This document shows, in pieces, positions 8,640-19,176 of a DNA stretch of 64,000 nucleotides. Below the pieces are notes generated by a model. It was not told where the DNA came from, ran no database searches, and worked only from the letters and a program-made list of their open reading frames with translations. The translations under genes and the position numbers were made by a program. Numbering within the stretch: position 1 is the stretch's first letter; each line of letters starts with the position of its first letter. Origin of the DNA: Lachnospiraceae bacterium AC2012 (GTDB taxonomy: Bacteria; Bacillota; Clostridia; Lachnospirales; Lachnospiraceae). The stretch is from contig JNIN01000001.1 in assembly GCA_000702525.1 (NCBI GenBank), positions 1,054,001 to 1,118,000 of the forward strand, given 5' to 3'.

Positions 8640-10961
8640 TTATCCCGCAGTTCTTACAATATCGATTACGCCAACAATCTGACGTAACTTCTCTGTAAGA
8701 TCTCTGAGTTCTTCCTTACCGGAAACTTCAAACACTGTTTCTACTGTCGCTATGCCTTGTTTATTTGTGTGCGAATTGATGGATAAGATATCCACATCCT
8801 TCTCCGTAAATACCTTGGAGATATCCACAAGAAGTCCCTTTCGGTTGTTACAGAAAATACGGATGGTAGCAAGAAATGTTTCGTTGTTCTTGCCATCTAA
8901 GAAGCCCTGCTCCCATTCCGCTTCAATAATACGCCCCTTCTCACTCTCCGGCATGCTCATCACATTGATACAATCCGTTCGGTGCACGCTGACACCACGG
9001 CCTCTGGTAATGAAACCGATAATCTCATCACCCGGCACCGGATTACAACACTTACTGAAATGTACCGGCATATCATATACGCCCTTTAAGAGAACACCAC
9101 TCTTGGATCTTGGTCTCTTTGCCTGATCATGCTCTGCATGAATCTCGCCATCGCCAGCATGTTCTGCAAGAATATCCTCATCCGTAATCACCAGTGGGTG
9201 ATCCTTGCGATATGCCTCGTACATACGATTCACAATCTGGCCTTCCTTCAGTCCGCCATGACCAAGTGTCGCAAGACAGGCATCCCAATCATGGAATCCA
9301 TAGCGGCGAAGGACATTTGCCTGATATTTTGGAGTATTAATATCTGAGAAATTAATACTGTGCGTCTTACAATAATTTGCCAATAATTCCTTACCGTGCT
9401 GGACATTCTCTTCCTTCACGGATTTACGGAACCACTGGTTAATCTTATTCTTTGCCTGCGTTGACTTTACAATCTTAAGCCAATCCTGACTTGGTCCCTT
9501 GGAATTCTGTGAAGTGATGACATCAATTCGATCACCATTTTGAATCACATAATCAATCGGTACCAGTTTTCCATTGACCTTGGCGCCGACCATTCGGTTA
9601 CCAACGGCCGAATGAATGCTGTACGCAAAATCAATCGGTGTCGAACCATTTGGCAGGTTCTTCACATCACCGGTTGGCGTAAAACAAAATACTGTATCTG
9701 AAAACAGATTCAAATCATTCTTTAACAGGCTGACAAATTCCTTATTGTCGGACATATCTCTCTGCCATTCCAGAATCTGTCGAAGCCAGGAAAGCTTGGC
9801 CTCTTCCTGATTGATCGAAGAACCTTCTCCACTTTCCTTATATTTCCAATGCGCCGCAATACCATATTCCGATGTTCTATGCATTTCATAAGTACGAATC
9901 TGAATCTCGAATGGAGAACCATTCGGTCCGATCACCGTCGTATGAAGCGACTGGTACATATTCGGTTTTGGCATCGCGATATAATCTTTAAAACGTCCCG
10001 GAATCGGGGTGTATAATTCATGAATCACACCCAGCGCCGCATAACAATCCTTAACGGAATCTACGATAATTCGAACCGCGAACAGATCATAGATCTGATC
10101 CAAGGTCTTATGCTGTGCAACCATCTTACGATAAATACTAAAGAAATGTTTCGCACGGCCTTCGATCGTCGCCTGGATTCCAGCCTCGTAGATATTACGA
10201 CTTACTTCATCAATCAACTGCTGCACATAGTTGTCACGTTCTTTCTTACGAAGTGCAACCTTCTCCACCAGATCATAGTAAGCATCTGTATCCAGATACT
10301 TCAGCGAAAGGTCATCCAATTCTGTCTTAATCTTACTGATACCAAGTCGCATGGCAAGAGGCGCATAAATCTCCTGCGTCTCTTTCGCTTTTTCCTTCTG
10401 CTTCTCCGGAGACATATATTTCAATGTACGCATGTTATGAAGTCGATCCGCAAGTTTAATCAGGACAACGCGGATATCCTTCGCCATCGCAAGGAACATC
10501 TTACGCAGGTTCTCCGCCTGCACTTCCACCTTATCCGCATCATAAGGAATCTGACCTAACTTCGTAACACCATCGACAAGCAATGCAACTTCAGAAGAGA
10601 ATTCCTTCTCAATCTCTTCCGTTGTCATAACCGTATCTTCCACCACGTCATGAAGCAATCCTGCAACGATGGTTTCCTTATCCAATTCCAGATCCGCAAG
10701 AATAATTGCCACACAAAGTGGATGAATAATATAAGGCTCACCAGATTTGCGCTTCTGATCTTTATGTGCAGAATCCGCAATATGATAAGCCTTCTCAATC
10801 ATTGAAATATCTGTATTCGGGTGATATTTACGGATACGGCTAATCAATTCTTTATAGAGTTCTTCCGGATCAACGAAATCCTCGGTACGAACAACGCCCT
10901 TATTTCCAGACTTTATGCTTCGCTCCATCTGATCCAATTCTTCTACGGAATAATCTGCCAT
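8640..10961 (-). CDS. relA: Bifunctional (p)ppGpp synthetase/hydrolase Rel
   Basis: A 773-residue long RSH protein that makes and degrades (p)ppGpp in the stringent response. Domains in order: HD hydrolase (about residues 50-200; GLLHDVVEDT with His104/Asp105), synthetase (about 245-370; GRFKDYIAMPKPNMYQSLHT), TGS (about 405-465), helical/zinc-finger region and C-terminal ACT (about 700-773). The RFKD signature in the synthetase is the form seen in bifunctional enzymes rather than synthetase-only RelA. First gene of the rel-MBL-hemZ-hisS-aspS operon; the SD AGAGGTGAGG lies before the ATG. Confidence 0.95.
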   Translation of the reverse strand: MADYSVEELDQMERSIKSGNKGVVRTEDFVDPEELYKELISRIRKYHPNTDISMIEKAYHIADSAHKDQKRKSGEPYIIHPLCVAIILADLELDKETIVAGLLHDVVEDTVMTTEEIEKEFSSEVALLVDGVTKLGQIPYDADKVEVQAENLRKMFLAMAKDIRVVLIKLADRLHNMRTLKYMSPEKQKEKAKETQEIYAPLAMRLGISKIKTELDDLSLKYLDTDAYYDLVEKVALRKKERDNYVQQLIDEVSRNIYEAGIQATIEGRAKHFFSIYRKMVAQHKTLDQIYDLFAVRIIVDSVKDCYAALGVIHELYTPIPGRFKDYIAMPKPNMYQSLHTTVIGPNGSPFEIQIRTYEMHRTSEYGIAAHWKYKESGEGSSINQEEAKLSWLRQILEWQRDMSDNKEFVSLLKNDLNLFSDTVFCFTPTGDVKNLPNGSTPIDFAYSIHSAVGNRMVGAKVNGKLVPIDYVIQNGDRIDVITSQNSKGPSQDWLKIVKSTQAKNKINQWFRKSVKEENVQHGKELLANYCKTHSINFSDINTPKYQANVLRRYGFHDWDACLATLGHGGLKEGQIVNRMYEAYRKDHPLVITDEDILAEHAGDGEIHAEHDQAKRPRSKSGVLLKGVYDMPVHFSKCCNPVPGDEIIGFITRGRGVSVHRTDCINVMSMPESEKGRIIEAEWEQGFLDGKNNETFLATIRIFCNNRKGLLVDISKVFTEKDVDILSINSHTNKQGIATVETVFEVSGKEELRDLTEKLRQIVGVIDIVRTAG

Positions 10962-11022
10962 ATCCTCACCTCTTTTCTATTTGGATGTCTCATCCAACTT
11001 CTATTTCAAAATTATTAAAAAA

Positions 11023-11050
11023 TTAATATTTCAATATATAAATTTGACAA
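11023..11050 (-). promoter_or_regulatory. Putative promoter of the rel operon
   Basis: On the minus strand TTGTCA (11050-11045), 16 bases and TATTAA (11028-11023), in a very AT-rich gap about 60 bases upstream of rel. Confidence 0.35.
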
Positions 11051-11062
11051 TATTATAAATAA

Positions 11063-11947
11063 TTAATTGGTAAAAAACAATATCTGGAATGTAATCTCGC
11101 CATCCGAATTTACCTTTTTTGACAGCGGTTTCATCCCTAATTTCTCAACAATTCGTACCGACGACAGATTGTCCGGATGAACTCTCGCTCTGACAGAGCT
11201 CATTCCAAGCTCCTCGCGTGCATAATCTACAATCGCACGACAAACCTCCGTCGCAAATCCTAAATTCTGCTTATCCTTTCGAATCACATAACCAAGTTCC
11301 ACCTGATCGACATCCTCGGTATTTCTCGATTCCACGCCGGCGCGCCCAATCAGTTCTCCCGTCGCCTTCTCGATGACAACCCACATACCATATTCGTAAA
11401 ATCCATACACTTTATCGATATAATCCTTCTGGTATTGGATTTCTGCCTCTCGATCAAACAACGGTTCCATATAATCAGTAATGCCATCTCCTTCATAGAG
11501 ATGGAATAAATCCTCGATATCCTTAAGACAAATCTCCCGCACCACCGTTCGCTCTGTCTCTAGGATTGTCCATGGAAATCCAAAATAACGACACCAGACC
11601 TTCTTTAGATAATGCTCCTCGATTCCCTCTAAGCTAAGGACTACATAGCGCGTTTTAGGATGTGCCATGTGCTCGCAATGCTTGGGTTCATACGAAACCA
11701 CCGGAACATTCTGCAGTGCAAAAACTTCCGCTTCCGAAGCATTTTCACAAAAAGCAATCACAAAATCCTCTTGCTCCATAGAATGATCTTTCGCATGGGA
11801 CAGATCTATCACATCTTCTCTCTGGAAATGTTCCCGCACCTCGACCTCGACATTTGCTGTCTCCATCTCCTCCCGAAATGAAGTAACCATCTCCTGCTCT
11901 TCCTTATCTAATTTCTGAAACTCTGTCTGAATATATACTTTCTTCAT
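11063..11947 (-). CDS. GNAT acetyltransferase with an N-terminal extra domain
   Basis: The C-terminal half (residues about 140-285) is a GNAT domain of the Rim/Acetyltransf_3 kind, with ELGYVIRKDKQNLGFATEVC (acetyl-CoA loop region) and the NLSSVRIVEKLGMKPL ending. The first 130 residues are acidic and not recognised; they are not part of a normal GNAT fold and could sense or bind a partner. Substrate unknown. The start is uncertain: the ATG at 11947 (MKKVYIQTE) is preferred, but an in-frame ATG exists at 11977; neither has a strong SD. The dapF terminator lies just upstream. Confidence 0.8.
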   Translation of the reverse strand: MKKVYIQTEFQKLDKEEQEMVTSFREEMETANVEVEVREHFQREDVIDLSHAKDHSMEQEDFVIAFCENASEAEVFALQNVPVVSYEPKHCEHMAHPKTRYVVLSLEGIEEHYLKKVWCRYFGFPWTILETERTVVREICLKDIEDLFHLYEGDGITDYMEPLFDREAEIQYQKDYIDKVYGFYEYGMWVVIEKATGELIGRAGVESRNTEDVDQVELGYVIRKDKQNLGFATEVCRAIVDYAREELGMSSVRARVHPDNLSSVRIVEKLGMKPLSKKVNSDGEITFQILFFTN

Positions 11948-11984
11948 ACACCATCTACTCACGCCATCGCAAATCATTCCTAAT

Positions 11985-12030
11985 AAAAAGGAAAAAGGAC
12001 AGCAAAATATGACGATACTTCACTGTCCTT
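11985..12030 (-). terminator. Terminator downstream of dapF
   Basis: On the minus strand AAGGACAG pairs with CTGTCCTT across a loop of about 20 nt, followed by TTTCCTTTTT. It ends the hisA-dapF transcript. Confidence 0.65.
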
Positions 12031-12058
12031 AAAATTCTTAATGTCTAATCTTCCTTCT

Positions 12059-12946
12059 TTATGACTTATAGATTTTTACATCTGCATCTTCATCGCCGTC
12101 GAGATCTCTAGGCAATGTAATCTCACCATCAAATACAATCGTTGCCGGTCCCGTCATAAATACGAGATTTTGAATACGATCATAGGTAATTGCCAGATGT
12201 CCACCAAGGAGTTCTAAATCCACCGTGTCATCCGTAAGACCATTTAATACAGCAGCAACCGCTGTTGCACAAGCACCCGTTCCGCAGGCCAAAGTCTCGC
12301 CGGAACCACGTTCCCAGACTCTCATGCGGATATGTTTTCGATCCAGAATATTGGCGAATTCTGTATTGACTCTCTTTGGAAATGTTTCATGATTCTCGAA
12401 GGATGGTCCGATCTTCTCCAAATCCAGTTTTCGTACATCCTCTTCCATGAAGGTAACGCAATGTGGATTTCCCATTGATACACAGGTAACCGGATAGATT
12501 TTTCCATCCACTTCCATCGGCTGGTTGATCATCTCATCCTTTGGAAATGTGACTGGGATCTCCGTACACTTCAGTGTTGGTGTACCCATATTCACGCGAA
12601 CCGTCTTTACCTGGCCCTTTTCCACATTCAATTCCAATGTCTTAATTCCGGCAAGTGTCTCCACCGTAATCGTTGTCTTATCTGTAAGTCCCTTATCATA
12701 AACAAATTTTGCGACACAACGGATACCATTTCCACACATCTCTCCGCGTGAACCATCGGCATTATACATTGCCATCTCAAAATCTGCCACCTTAGAAGAA
12801 TTGATCAGAATCAATCCATCGGAACCAATTCCAAAATGTCTGTCGCTAACAAATCTTGCGACTCCCTCCGGATCTTCTAATGGCTGTTTTGTACAGTCTA
12901 CATACACGTAATCATTTCCACATCCATGCATTTTTGTAAACTTCAT
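12059..12946 (-). CDS. dapF: Diaminopimelate epimerase
   Basis: A 295-residue cofactor-independent epimerase that converts LL- to meso-diaminopimelate for lysine and peptidoglycan synthesis. Both catalytic cysteines are visible, Cys71 in MCGNGIRC and Cys221 in LACGTGACATA. Length is a little above the usual 275, the surplus being an acidic C-terminal tail. It follows hisA by 31 bases on the same strand and is followed by a terminator, so the two likely form an operon; no other lysine genes are near except the partial lysC at the far end. Confidence 0.95.
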   Translation of the reverse strand: MKFTKMHGCGNDYVYVDCTKQPLEDPEGVARFVSDRHFGIGSDGLILINSSKVADFEMAMYNADGSRGEMCGNGIRCVAKFVYDKGLTDKTTITVETLAGIKTLELNVEKGQVKTVRVNMGTPTLKCTEIPVTFPKDEMINQPMEVDGKIYPVTCVSMGNPHCVTFMEEDVRKLDLEKIGPSFENHETFPKRVNTEFANILDRKHIRMRVWERGSGETLACGTGACATAVAAVLNGLTDDTVDLELLGGHLAITYDRIQNLVFMTGPATIVFDGEITLPRDLDGDEDADVKIYKS

Positions 12947-12977
12947 TGCTTATTGCTCCTTTGTATCTCTAACTTCT

Positions 12978-13757
12978 TTATACGTCCTGTACGATCTGTT
13001 CCACAGTTTCAAAATGCAGCGGTCCACCAAATAAATCCAACGCGGAACCAATGGTCACATTGAGTTTTCCATGCCCCAGTTCTCGAATCTTCATGATATC
13101 ATCGTAGTCTCTGACACCGCCTGCATAAGTAATTGGTATCTTGCCCCATTCTCCGAGCAGTCGTACAAGATCTTCTTCTATTCCAGCGCTCATGCCCTCG
13201 ACATCTGCGGCGTGAATCAACAACTCATCACAATAAGCAGAAATCGAATCTAAAAACTCTGGTGTTACTTCTTCTTCTGTAAAAACCTGCCAACGATCCG
13301 TCACAACAAAGTAACGATCATCACGCTTTCTGCAACTCATGTCGAGAACTACATGCTCCTTGCCGACGGCATCGACAAGCTTTCGCATATTCTCATAGGA
13401 AATATGTCCATCTTTAAATACATACGATGTGACAATCACATGACTTGCGCCCTCTTTGATAAATTCCATGGCGTTATCCGCTGTGATGCCACCACCGACC
13501 TGCATACCGCCCGGATATGCATGCAGCGCTTTGATTGCCTGCTCCTTGGTTGCTTCATAATACGGACTGTCCTTGGCATTTAACATAATGACATGGCCGC
13601 CACGTTGCCCCTCCGATTGATAAAATTCCGCGAAAAAATCCGCTCCTCTTTCTGATACAAAATTTTCTTTGGCTCTATTACCTTCATCCACAAGTGAAGT
13701 TCCAACAATCTGTTTTACCTTACCATTGTGAATGTCGATACAGGGTCGAAATTCCAT
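12978..13757 (-). CDS. hisA: HIS6-type ProFAR isomerase (eukaryotic-class HisA)
   Basis: A 259-residue TIM-barrel protein that should isomerise ProFAR to PRFAR, the fourth step of histidine synthesis. The sequence follows the fungal/plant HIS6 class rather than standard bacterial HisA: FRPCIDIHNGKVKQIVG at the start, LQVGGGI-like MQVGGGITADN, LDMSCRKRDDRYFV, LIHAADVEGMSAGIEEDL and IGSALDLFGG all have direct counterparts in yeast HIS6. The gene is not in a his operon: it is paired with dapF. The Asp in the first strand (CIDIH) and the one in HAADVEG are the expected catalytic acids. Likely a horizontally spread gene in this lineage. Confidence 0.88.
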   Translation of the reverse strand: MEFRPCIDIHNGKVKQIVGTSLVDEGNRAKENFVSERGADFFAEFYQSEGQRGGHVIMLNAKDSPYYEATKEQAIKALHAYPGGMQVGGGITADNAMEFIKEGASHVIVTSYVFKDGHISYENMRKLVDAVGKEHVVLDMSCRKRDDRYFVVTDRWQVFTEEEVTPEFLDSISAYCDELLIHAADVEGMSAGIEEDLVRLLGEWGKIPITYAGGVRDYDDIMKIRELGHGKLNVTIGSALDLFGGPLHFETVEQIVQDV

Positions 13758-13887
13758 AGTATATCCCTTTCCTTTTCCTTAAAAAACGCATATTTTCCGT
13801 GTTTTAATGTTGAAATATATGCACGTTAAAAGTGAATTTAAATAAATCCAAAATCCACTCAAATACCCTTACCCATGGAGAATAGCA

Positions 13888-13923
13888 CACTTTCAGATAA
13901 TTTGGAATATCTTTCAGATTATT
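13888..13923. promoter_or_regulatory. Two tandem CodY-box-like sites upstream of guaB
   Basis: CACTTTCAGATAATT (13888-13902) and ATCTTTCAGATTATT (13909-13923) match AATTTTCWGAAAATT at 12 and 11 of 15 positions. They are 21 bp apart. A third partial site with an intact TTTCTGAAA core (13991-13999) overlaps the guaB start-site region. They could also act on the divergent hisA-dapF genes. Confidence 0.5.
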
Positions 13924-13962
13924 TTGACAGTTCTATTTCTTTCTTTGTTAAAAAAGAAACGT

Positions 13963-13991
13963 TTGACAGTAATATATTATTTTGCTAGAAT
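13963..13991 (+). promoter_or_regulatory. guaB promoter
   Basis: TTGACA (13963-13968), a 17-base spacer and TAGAAT (13986-13991); transcription should start near 13998, about 36 bases before the ATG. The SD is GTGAGG. Confidence 0.75.
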
Positions 13992-14018
13992 TTCTGAAAT
14001 AAAATTTTATATATGTAA

Positions 14019-15503
<1,485 letters not shown>

Positions 15504-15519
15504 TAGAAATATATAAAAT

Positions 15520-15570
15520 AACCCCCGCGTAATCATTTCCATCAAGGAAATGATTACGCGGGGGTTTTCT
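15520..15570. terminator. Strong bidirectional terminator after guaB
   Basis: A perfect 21-bp stem (15520-15540 with 15546-15566, core ACCCCCGCGTAATC) and a 5-nt loop, followed by TTTTCTTTT on the plus strand. It also lies downstream of the minus-strand gene at 15580. Confidence 0.85.
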
Positions 15571-15579
15571 TTTCGTATT

Positions 15580-15897
15580 CTATTTTTCCACCGATTCCGA
15601 ATCCTTATTCCAGATCATATCGCGAAGTTCAAATAATAAATATGGGAATCCTCCGACTTTAAAGAAGCCGGCCACAATATCGAATACCACCCACACGGCG
15701 CCTCCAACCGTCGCGGACAGGAAAATCTTCACCACATCAATAAACAAAATCCGAAGTGTCAATATATCCTGCATATAGCAATCATAAATATCCTTCACCG
15801 GAAGATACAAAAGCACATACAGGGACACATAAAAGGTAAGTAGCGTACCAACAAAACTAATCAATAGGGCAATCAACGTTCTTAAAATGTCTTTCAA
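15580..15897 (-). CDS. Small membrane protein, function unknown
   Basis: A 105-residue protein with two or three hydrophobic helices (residues about 8-32, 48-72 and 68-85) and a charged C-terminal tail. I do not recognise a family. It is the last gene of a minus-strand run that starts with the ABC importer, 29 bases after the PAP2 gene, and ends at the guaB terminator. The position suggests an envelope role, which is inference only. Confidence 0.65.
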   Translation of the reverse strand: MKDILRTLIALLISFVGTLLTFYVSLYVLLYLPVKDIYDCYMQDILTLRILFIDVVKIFLSATVGGAVWVVFDIVAGFFKVGGFPYLLFELRDMIWNKDSESVEK

Positions 15898-15926
15898 AAT
15901 ATCACCTCAAAATCTCATAACAAAAC

Positions 15927-16421
15927 TTATAGGATAAAAAATCCCAATCCCCCGGAAATAATTGCAACCAACGCACCGACAATCACGTCCTTTACAAAAT
16001 GAACGCCGCCATAGACGCGAAGCAGTGCAAGTGCTGTCCCCATAATACAAAATGTAAATCCAAGCGAAAGATCCACCTGGAAGAAACACATCGCAATCAT
16101 AAAGATGGAAAATACATGGCGACTTGGCATACTCTTGCCCGTCCCATTGCGATGTACTACCGGCTCAAAATCATATACTTCATATGGCCGTTTCTGGTTA
16201 AAGAAATGACGGAAAAGCGATACCACCGTAAAGGCAACGGCCGGAAGAATCAATGTCCTTGTAAACACCTCGAAATCCGTCTGATAGAGATACACCAGAA
16301 GCATCGGATAGGATGCAACGGTAATGGCAACAATCAGACGATCCATAAGATTCATCATCCATTCCCCATTTTTATTGTTTCTAATACATTCCGAAAAATG
16401 TCTGTAATCTTCCTCTGTCAT
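15927..16421 (-). CDS. PAP2-family phosphatase
   Basis: A 164-residue membrane phosphatase of the PAP2 family. All three signature boxes are present: KRP in NQKRPYEVYD (about residue 73), PSRH in SMPSRHVFS, and R-x5-H-x3-D in RVYGGVHFVKD (about 135-145). There are four to five membrane helices. Members dephosphorylate lipid phosphates such as phosphatidate or undecaprenyl pyrophosphate; the substrate here is open. The start lies one base from the amidase stop. An envelope-lipid role fits the neighbouring amidase. Confidence 0.85.
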   Translation of the reverse strand: MTEEDYRHFSECIRNNKNGEWMMNLMDRLIVAITVASYPMLLVYLYQTDFEVFTRTLILPAVAFTVVSLFRHFFNQKRPYEVYDFEPVVHRNGTGKSMPSRHVFSIFMIAMCFFQVDLSLGFTFCIMGTALALLRVYGGVHFVKDVIVGALVAIISGGLGFFIL

Positions 16422-16422
16422 A

Positions 16423-17145
16423 TTACTCTACCACTTTCTCTCCATACTCCTCGATATAGTCATCCAAATCCACTTTAAACTGCTCCCAGGCATCTTCATG
16501 TTCCACATAATACTTTGGACACAATTTCCCAGTCACATCATAATGACGGATGACATCCTCAGAATCCAAATCAAATTTACCCATCAGATACGTTGTCAGT
16601 TCTACCAGCGAATCATACGTTGCTTCATTGAATTCTCCCGTATCGTCCTCGATACAACACTCAATCGATACCGTATCCGCATTTCTGTCATTCGATGCAT
16701 AAGCAATCTCAGCGGTCGGAATACACTGCACAATCTCACCATCCAAACCAATGATAAAATGTGCACTTGCCTTCGTCTCATGACTATCCTTCAAGCCATT
16801 GAAGTAATTACGATTCTGCATCGCCGTCGTTCCTGGATTCGCCGTATAATGAACGACAATTCCATTGACCTGGTCCAATGCGATTCCCGGTCTTGAATAT
16901 TCATTGATATCCAGAAGTTCTACATCAATCTCCGGCTCTGTCAGATTCTTCTTCTCCGCCTTTACATAGCGAACTAGCGAAGTACCGGTATAAACAAGTA
17001 GAATCAAAAGCATGACGAACGCAACGCACATCATAATACGGATTCGAAACATCTTCTGCATCTTCTTGCTTCTACGCCCTCTCTGATTTCTACTATTTCT
17101 TCTACTTGGCGAATTCGTTCGTCGATTGTATGAACTATTCTGCAT
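16423..17145 (-). CDS. Membrane-anchored N-acetylmuramoyl-L-alanine amidase
   Basis: A 240-residue Amidase_2/PGRP-fold enzyme. A very basic cytoplasmic N-terminus (residues 1-30) precedes one membrane helix (about 32-52), so the catalytic domain (about 85-225) faces outside. Zinc ligands are in GIVVHYTANPG and VIRHYDVTGKLCP; HFIIGLDGEIVQCIP is also typical. It would cleave the bond between MurNAc and the stem peptide. It overlaps the 108-residue gene upstream by 11 bases and abuts PAP2 downstream. Confidence 0.88.
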   Translation of the reverse strand: MQNSSYNRRTNSPSRRNSRNQRGRRSKKMQKMFRIRIMMCVAFVMLLILLVYTGTSLVRYVKAEKKNLTEPEIDVELLDINEYSRPGIALDQVNGIVVHYTANPGTTAMQNRNYFNGLKDSHETKASAHFIIGLDGEIVQCIPTAEIAYASNDRNADTVSIECCIEDDTGEFNEATYDSLVELTTYLMGKFDLDSEDVIRHYDVTGKLCPKYYVEHEDAWEQFKVDLDDYIEEYGEKVVE

Positions 17146-17461
17146 ACTTCTTTATGCCCTTCTTTCTTCCCGTCTCAAATAAATCTACCATAATCTTTTC
17201 GTCATACAAATCTTCTTTTACTTCATAACGAAGCATGATGCGAACGAGAAATGCCTGTCTCTCATCGGAAAACTCTTTTCCCTCCAGTGCATCATGTAAC
17301 GCTTTCATAAGATCTGCCGGCTGCATGGAGCCATTCCAATCCCCATCAAAAAATGTGAGGATGATACCCGCTCCGTAATAATACTCGTAATTGCCGGTAA
17401 TCACCGACGTAATCATTTCCAGTTTTCGATCGATTGCCTGCTCCGCCAGAATCGGTACCAT
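17135..17461 (-). CDS. Conserved small protein, function unknown
   Basis: A 108-residue soluble protein with no recognised motif. Residues 20-45 (TGNYEYYYGAGIILTFFDGD) are aromatic-rich and the C-terminus is basic. GAGGTG before the ATG supports the start. It overlaps the amidase gene by 11 bases and follows the ABC ATPase by 20 bases, so it is in the same transcript; that close packing is the main evidence that it is real. Confidence 0.65.
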   Translation of the reverse strand: MVPILAEQAIDRKLEMITSVITGNYEYYYGAGIILTFFDGDWNGSMQPADLMKALHDALEGKEFSDERQAFLVRIMLRYEVKEDLYDEKIMVDLFETGRKKGIKKYAE

Positions 17462-17481
17462 ATACTACACCTCTAACTCTA

Positions 17482-18255
17482 TTAATTTCCGCACTCCACA
17501 CTGATCCGATTGAAGGTTCCCATAATATCGTCCACTGTCAGTGCCTTCTTCTCTTCCTTCGACACATCAAGAATCGCCTCGCCCTGATGCATCATAAGAA
17601 GTCTGTCACCATATTCTACCGCATATCGGAGGTTATGTGTGACCATCATGGTTGTTAATTTCTTTTCCCTTACAATTTTTTCTGTAAGTTCCATGATAAT
17701 CTCCGCTGTTTTCGGATCCAGTGCAGCGGTATGCTCATCTAAAATCAGCATCTCGATGGGTGTCATGGTCGCCATGAGCAGTGCAACCGCTTGACGCTGT
17801 CCACCGGAAAGAGATCCGACTCTGGTATGAATCTTATCTTCCAATCCCAAATTCAGACTGGAAAGCATCTCCTTATATGCATCGATTCTAGACTTCTTTA
17901 CGCTTCGTCCCAGTCCATAAGGCTTCCCCTTATTATCTGCCAGCGCCATATTCTCTAAAATCGTCATATTGGCACATGTTCCCTTGGAAGGGTCCTGATA
18001 TACGCGTCCAATCTTCTGATGGCGTACATACTCCTTCATGGACGTGATATCGCGTCCATCGATGGTGATGCTCCCGCGTTCGATTGGAATGGAACCGCAA
18101 ATGATATTCAGAAGCGACGTCTTACCGGAGCCATTACTTCCTACAATCGATACGAATTCCCCCTTTGCGATCTGCAGTGAAAAATCCTCGAACAGGCACA
18201 TTTCCGTAACCGTACCAGGATTGTAATATTTATGAATATGACTTAATTCGATCAT
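17482..18255 (-). CDS. ABC importer ATP-binding protein (TrpX-type system)
   Basis: A 257-residue ABC ATPase with Walker A GSNGSGKTS (about residues 37-45), Q-loop region, signature LSGGQRQ (about 150), Walker B MLILDEHTAAL and switch histidine in VTHNLR. With the permease and lipoprotein it forms a complete importer of the ABC_sub_bind class (PF04392/BPD_transp_2). Such systems are annotated as tryptophan/tyrosine importers in streptococci, but other substrates are possible. It overlaps the permease gene by 4 bases. Confidence 0.88.
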   Translation of the reverse strand: MIELSHIHKYYNPGTVTEMCLFEDFSLQIAKGEFVSIVGSNGSGKTSLLNIICGSIPIERGSITIDGRDITSMKEYVRHQKIGRVYQDPSKGTCANMTILENMALADNKGKPYGLGRSVKKSRIDAYKEMLSSLNLGLEDKIHTRVGSLSGGQRQAVALLMATMTPIEMLILDEHTAALDPKTAEIIMELTEKIVREKKLTTMMVTHNLRYAVEYGDRLLMMHQGEAILDVSKEEKKALTVDDIMGTFNRISVECGN

Positions 18256-19169
18256 ACTTCCTCCTTATCATTTCCCAGATTCTTCTGAACCCTTCTCTGT
18301 CCCTGTCGATCCAACTGTCTGGAAATGACAATGATCAGAAGGAATAACGCTGCTGTAACCAATTTTAAATCGGTCGACTGGAGACCAAATCGAATAGCAA
18401 CGGCCACACAAGCTCTGTAAACTACAGAGCCCAAAACAACGGCAAAGGTATAGCCCCAAAGATTCACACGACCAAAGAGACTCATACCAATAATCACCGA
18501 TGCCAGACCAATAACCGCTGTACCAACGCCCATGGAGGCATCGAAATATCGCTGCTGCTGTGCGTAGAGCGAACCGCTAAAGCTGACAAGACCATTCGCA
18601 ATGGCAAGTCCAAGAATCTTCACCTTGCCCTTATCCATTCCCATCGATGTCACAATCGTCTCGTTATCTCCCACCGCCTTCAGCAAATAACCGGACTTCG
18701 TCTTTAAATAACTGTCCAGCAAGAACTTCATAAGAAGCATAATCACCGCAATAATCACCACCGGCTGCACCATCTTCATCCCCGATGGAAAGATGGCATT
18801 CATTACGGGATTATCATAGATATTATCGAAATTATAAATCGGTAAATTTGCTCTGCCTGCAATTCTCAAATTCACAGAATACAAGGCCGTCATCATAATG
18901 ATGGATGCCAGGATATCACGCACCTTCAAGCGCACATGGATGATACCCGTCAACGTTCCGGCACAAAGTCCTGCGAGGAAACTGATGGGAAGCGTCACAT
19001 ACGCATTCACACCATTTGCAATCAGAACCGTAGAGATGGCAGCCCCCAAAGGGAAGCTACCATCTACTGTCATATCTGGAAAATCCAGTATTTTATATGT
19101 TATATACATTCCAAGAGCCATGATGGCATAAATCATGCCCTGCTCCAATACACTAATTACTAACGCCAT
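18252..19169 (-). CDS. ABC importer permease (TrpX-type system)
   Basis: A 305-residue polytopic permease of the branched-chain amino acid/sugar type (BPD_transp_2), with about eight hydrophobic helices. KILDFPDMTVDGSFPLGAA near the N-terminus is characteristic of permeases paired with ABC_sub_bind lipoproteins. It starts 7 bases after the lipoprotein gene and its stop overlaps the ATPase start, so translation is coupled. Only one permease is encoded, so it probably works as a homodimer. Confidence 0.87.
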   Translation of the reverse strand: MALVISVLEQGMIYAIMALGMYITYKILDFPDMTVDGSFPLGAAISTVLIANGVNAYVTLPISFLAGLCAGTLTGIIHVRLKVRDILASIIMMTALYSVNLRIAGRANLPIYNFDNIYDNPVMNAIFPSGMKMVQPVVIIAVIMLLMKFLLDSYLKTKSGYLLKAVGDNETIVTSMGMDKGKVKILGLAIANGLVSFSGSLYAQQQRYFDASMGVGTAVIGLASVIIGMSLFGRVNLWGYTFAVVLGSVVYRACVAVAIRFGLQSTDLKLVTAALFLLIIVISRQLDRQGQRRVQKNLGNDKEEV

Positions 19170-19176
19170 ACCCTAC

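Noticed and set aside
10020-10559. 179-codon plus-strand ORF inside rel
   Set aside because: It is antisense to a strongly conserved gene and has no ribosome site.
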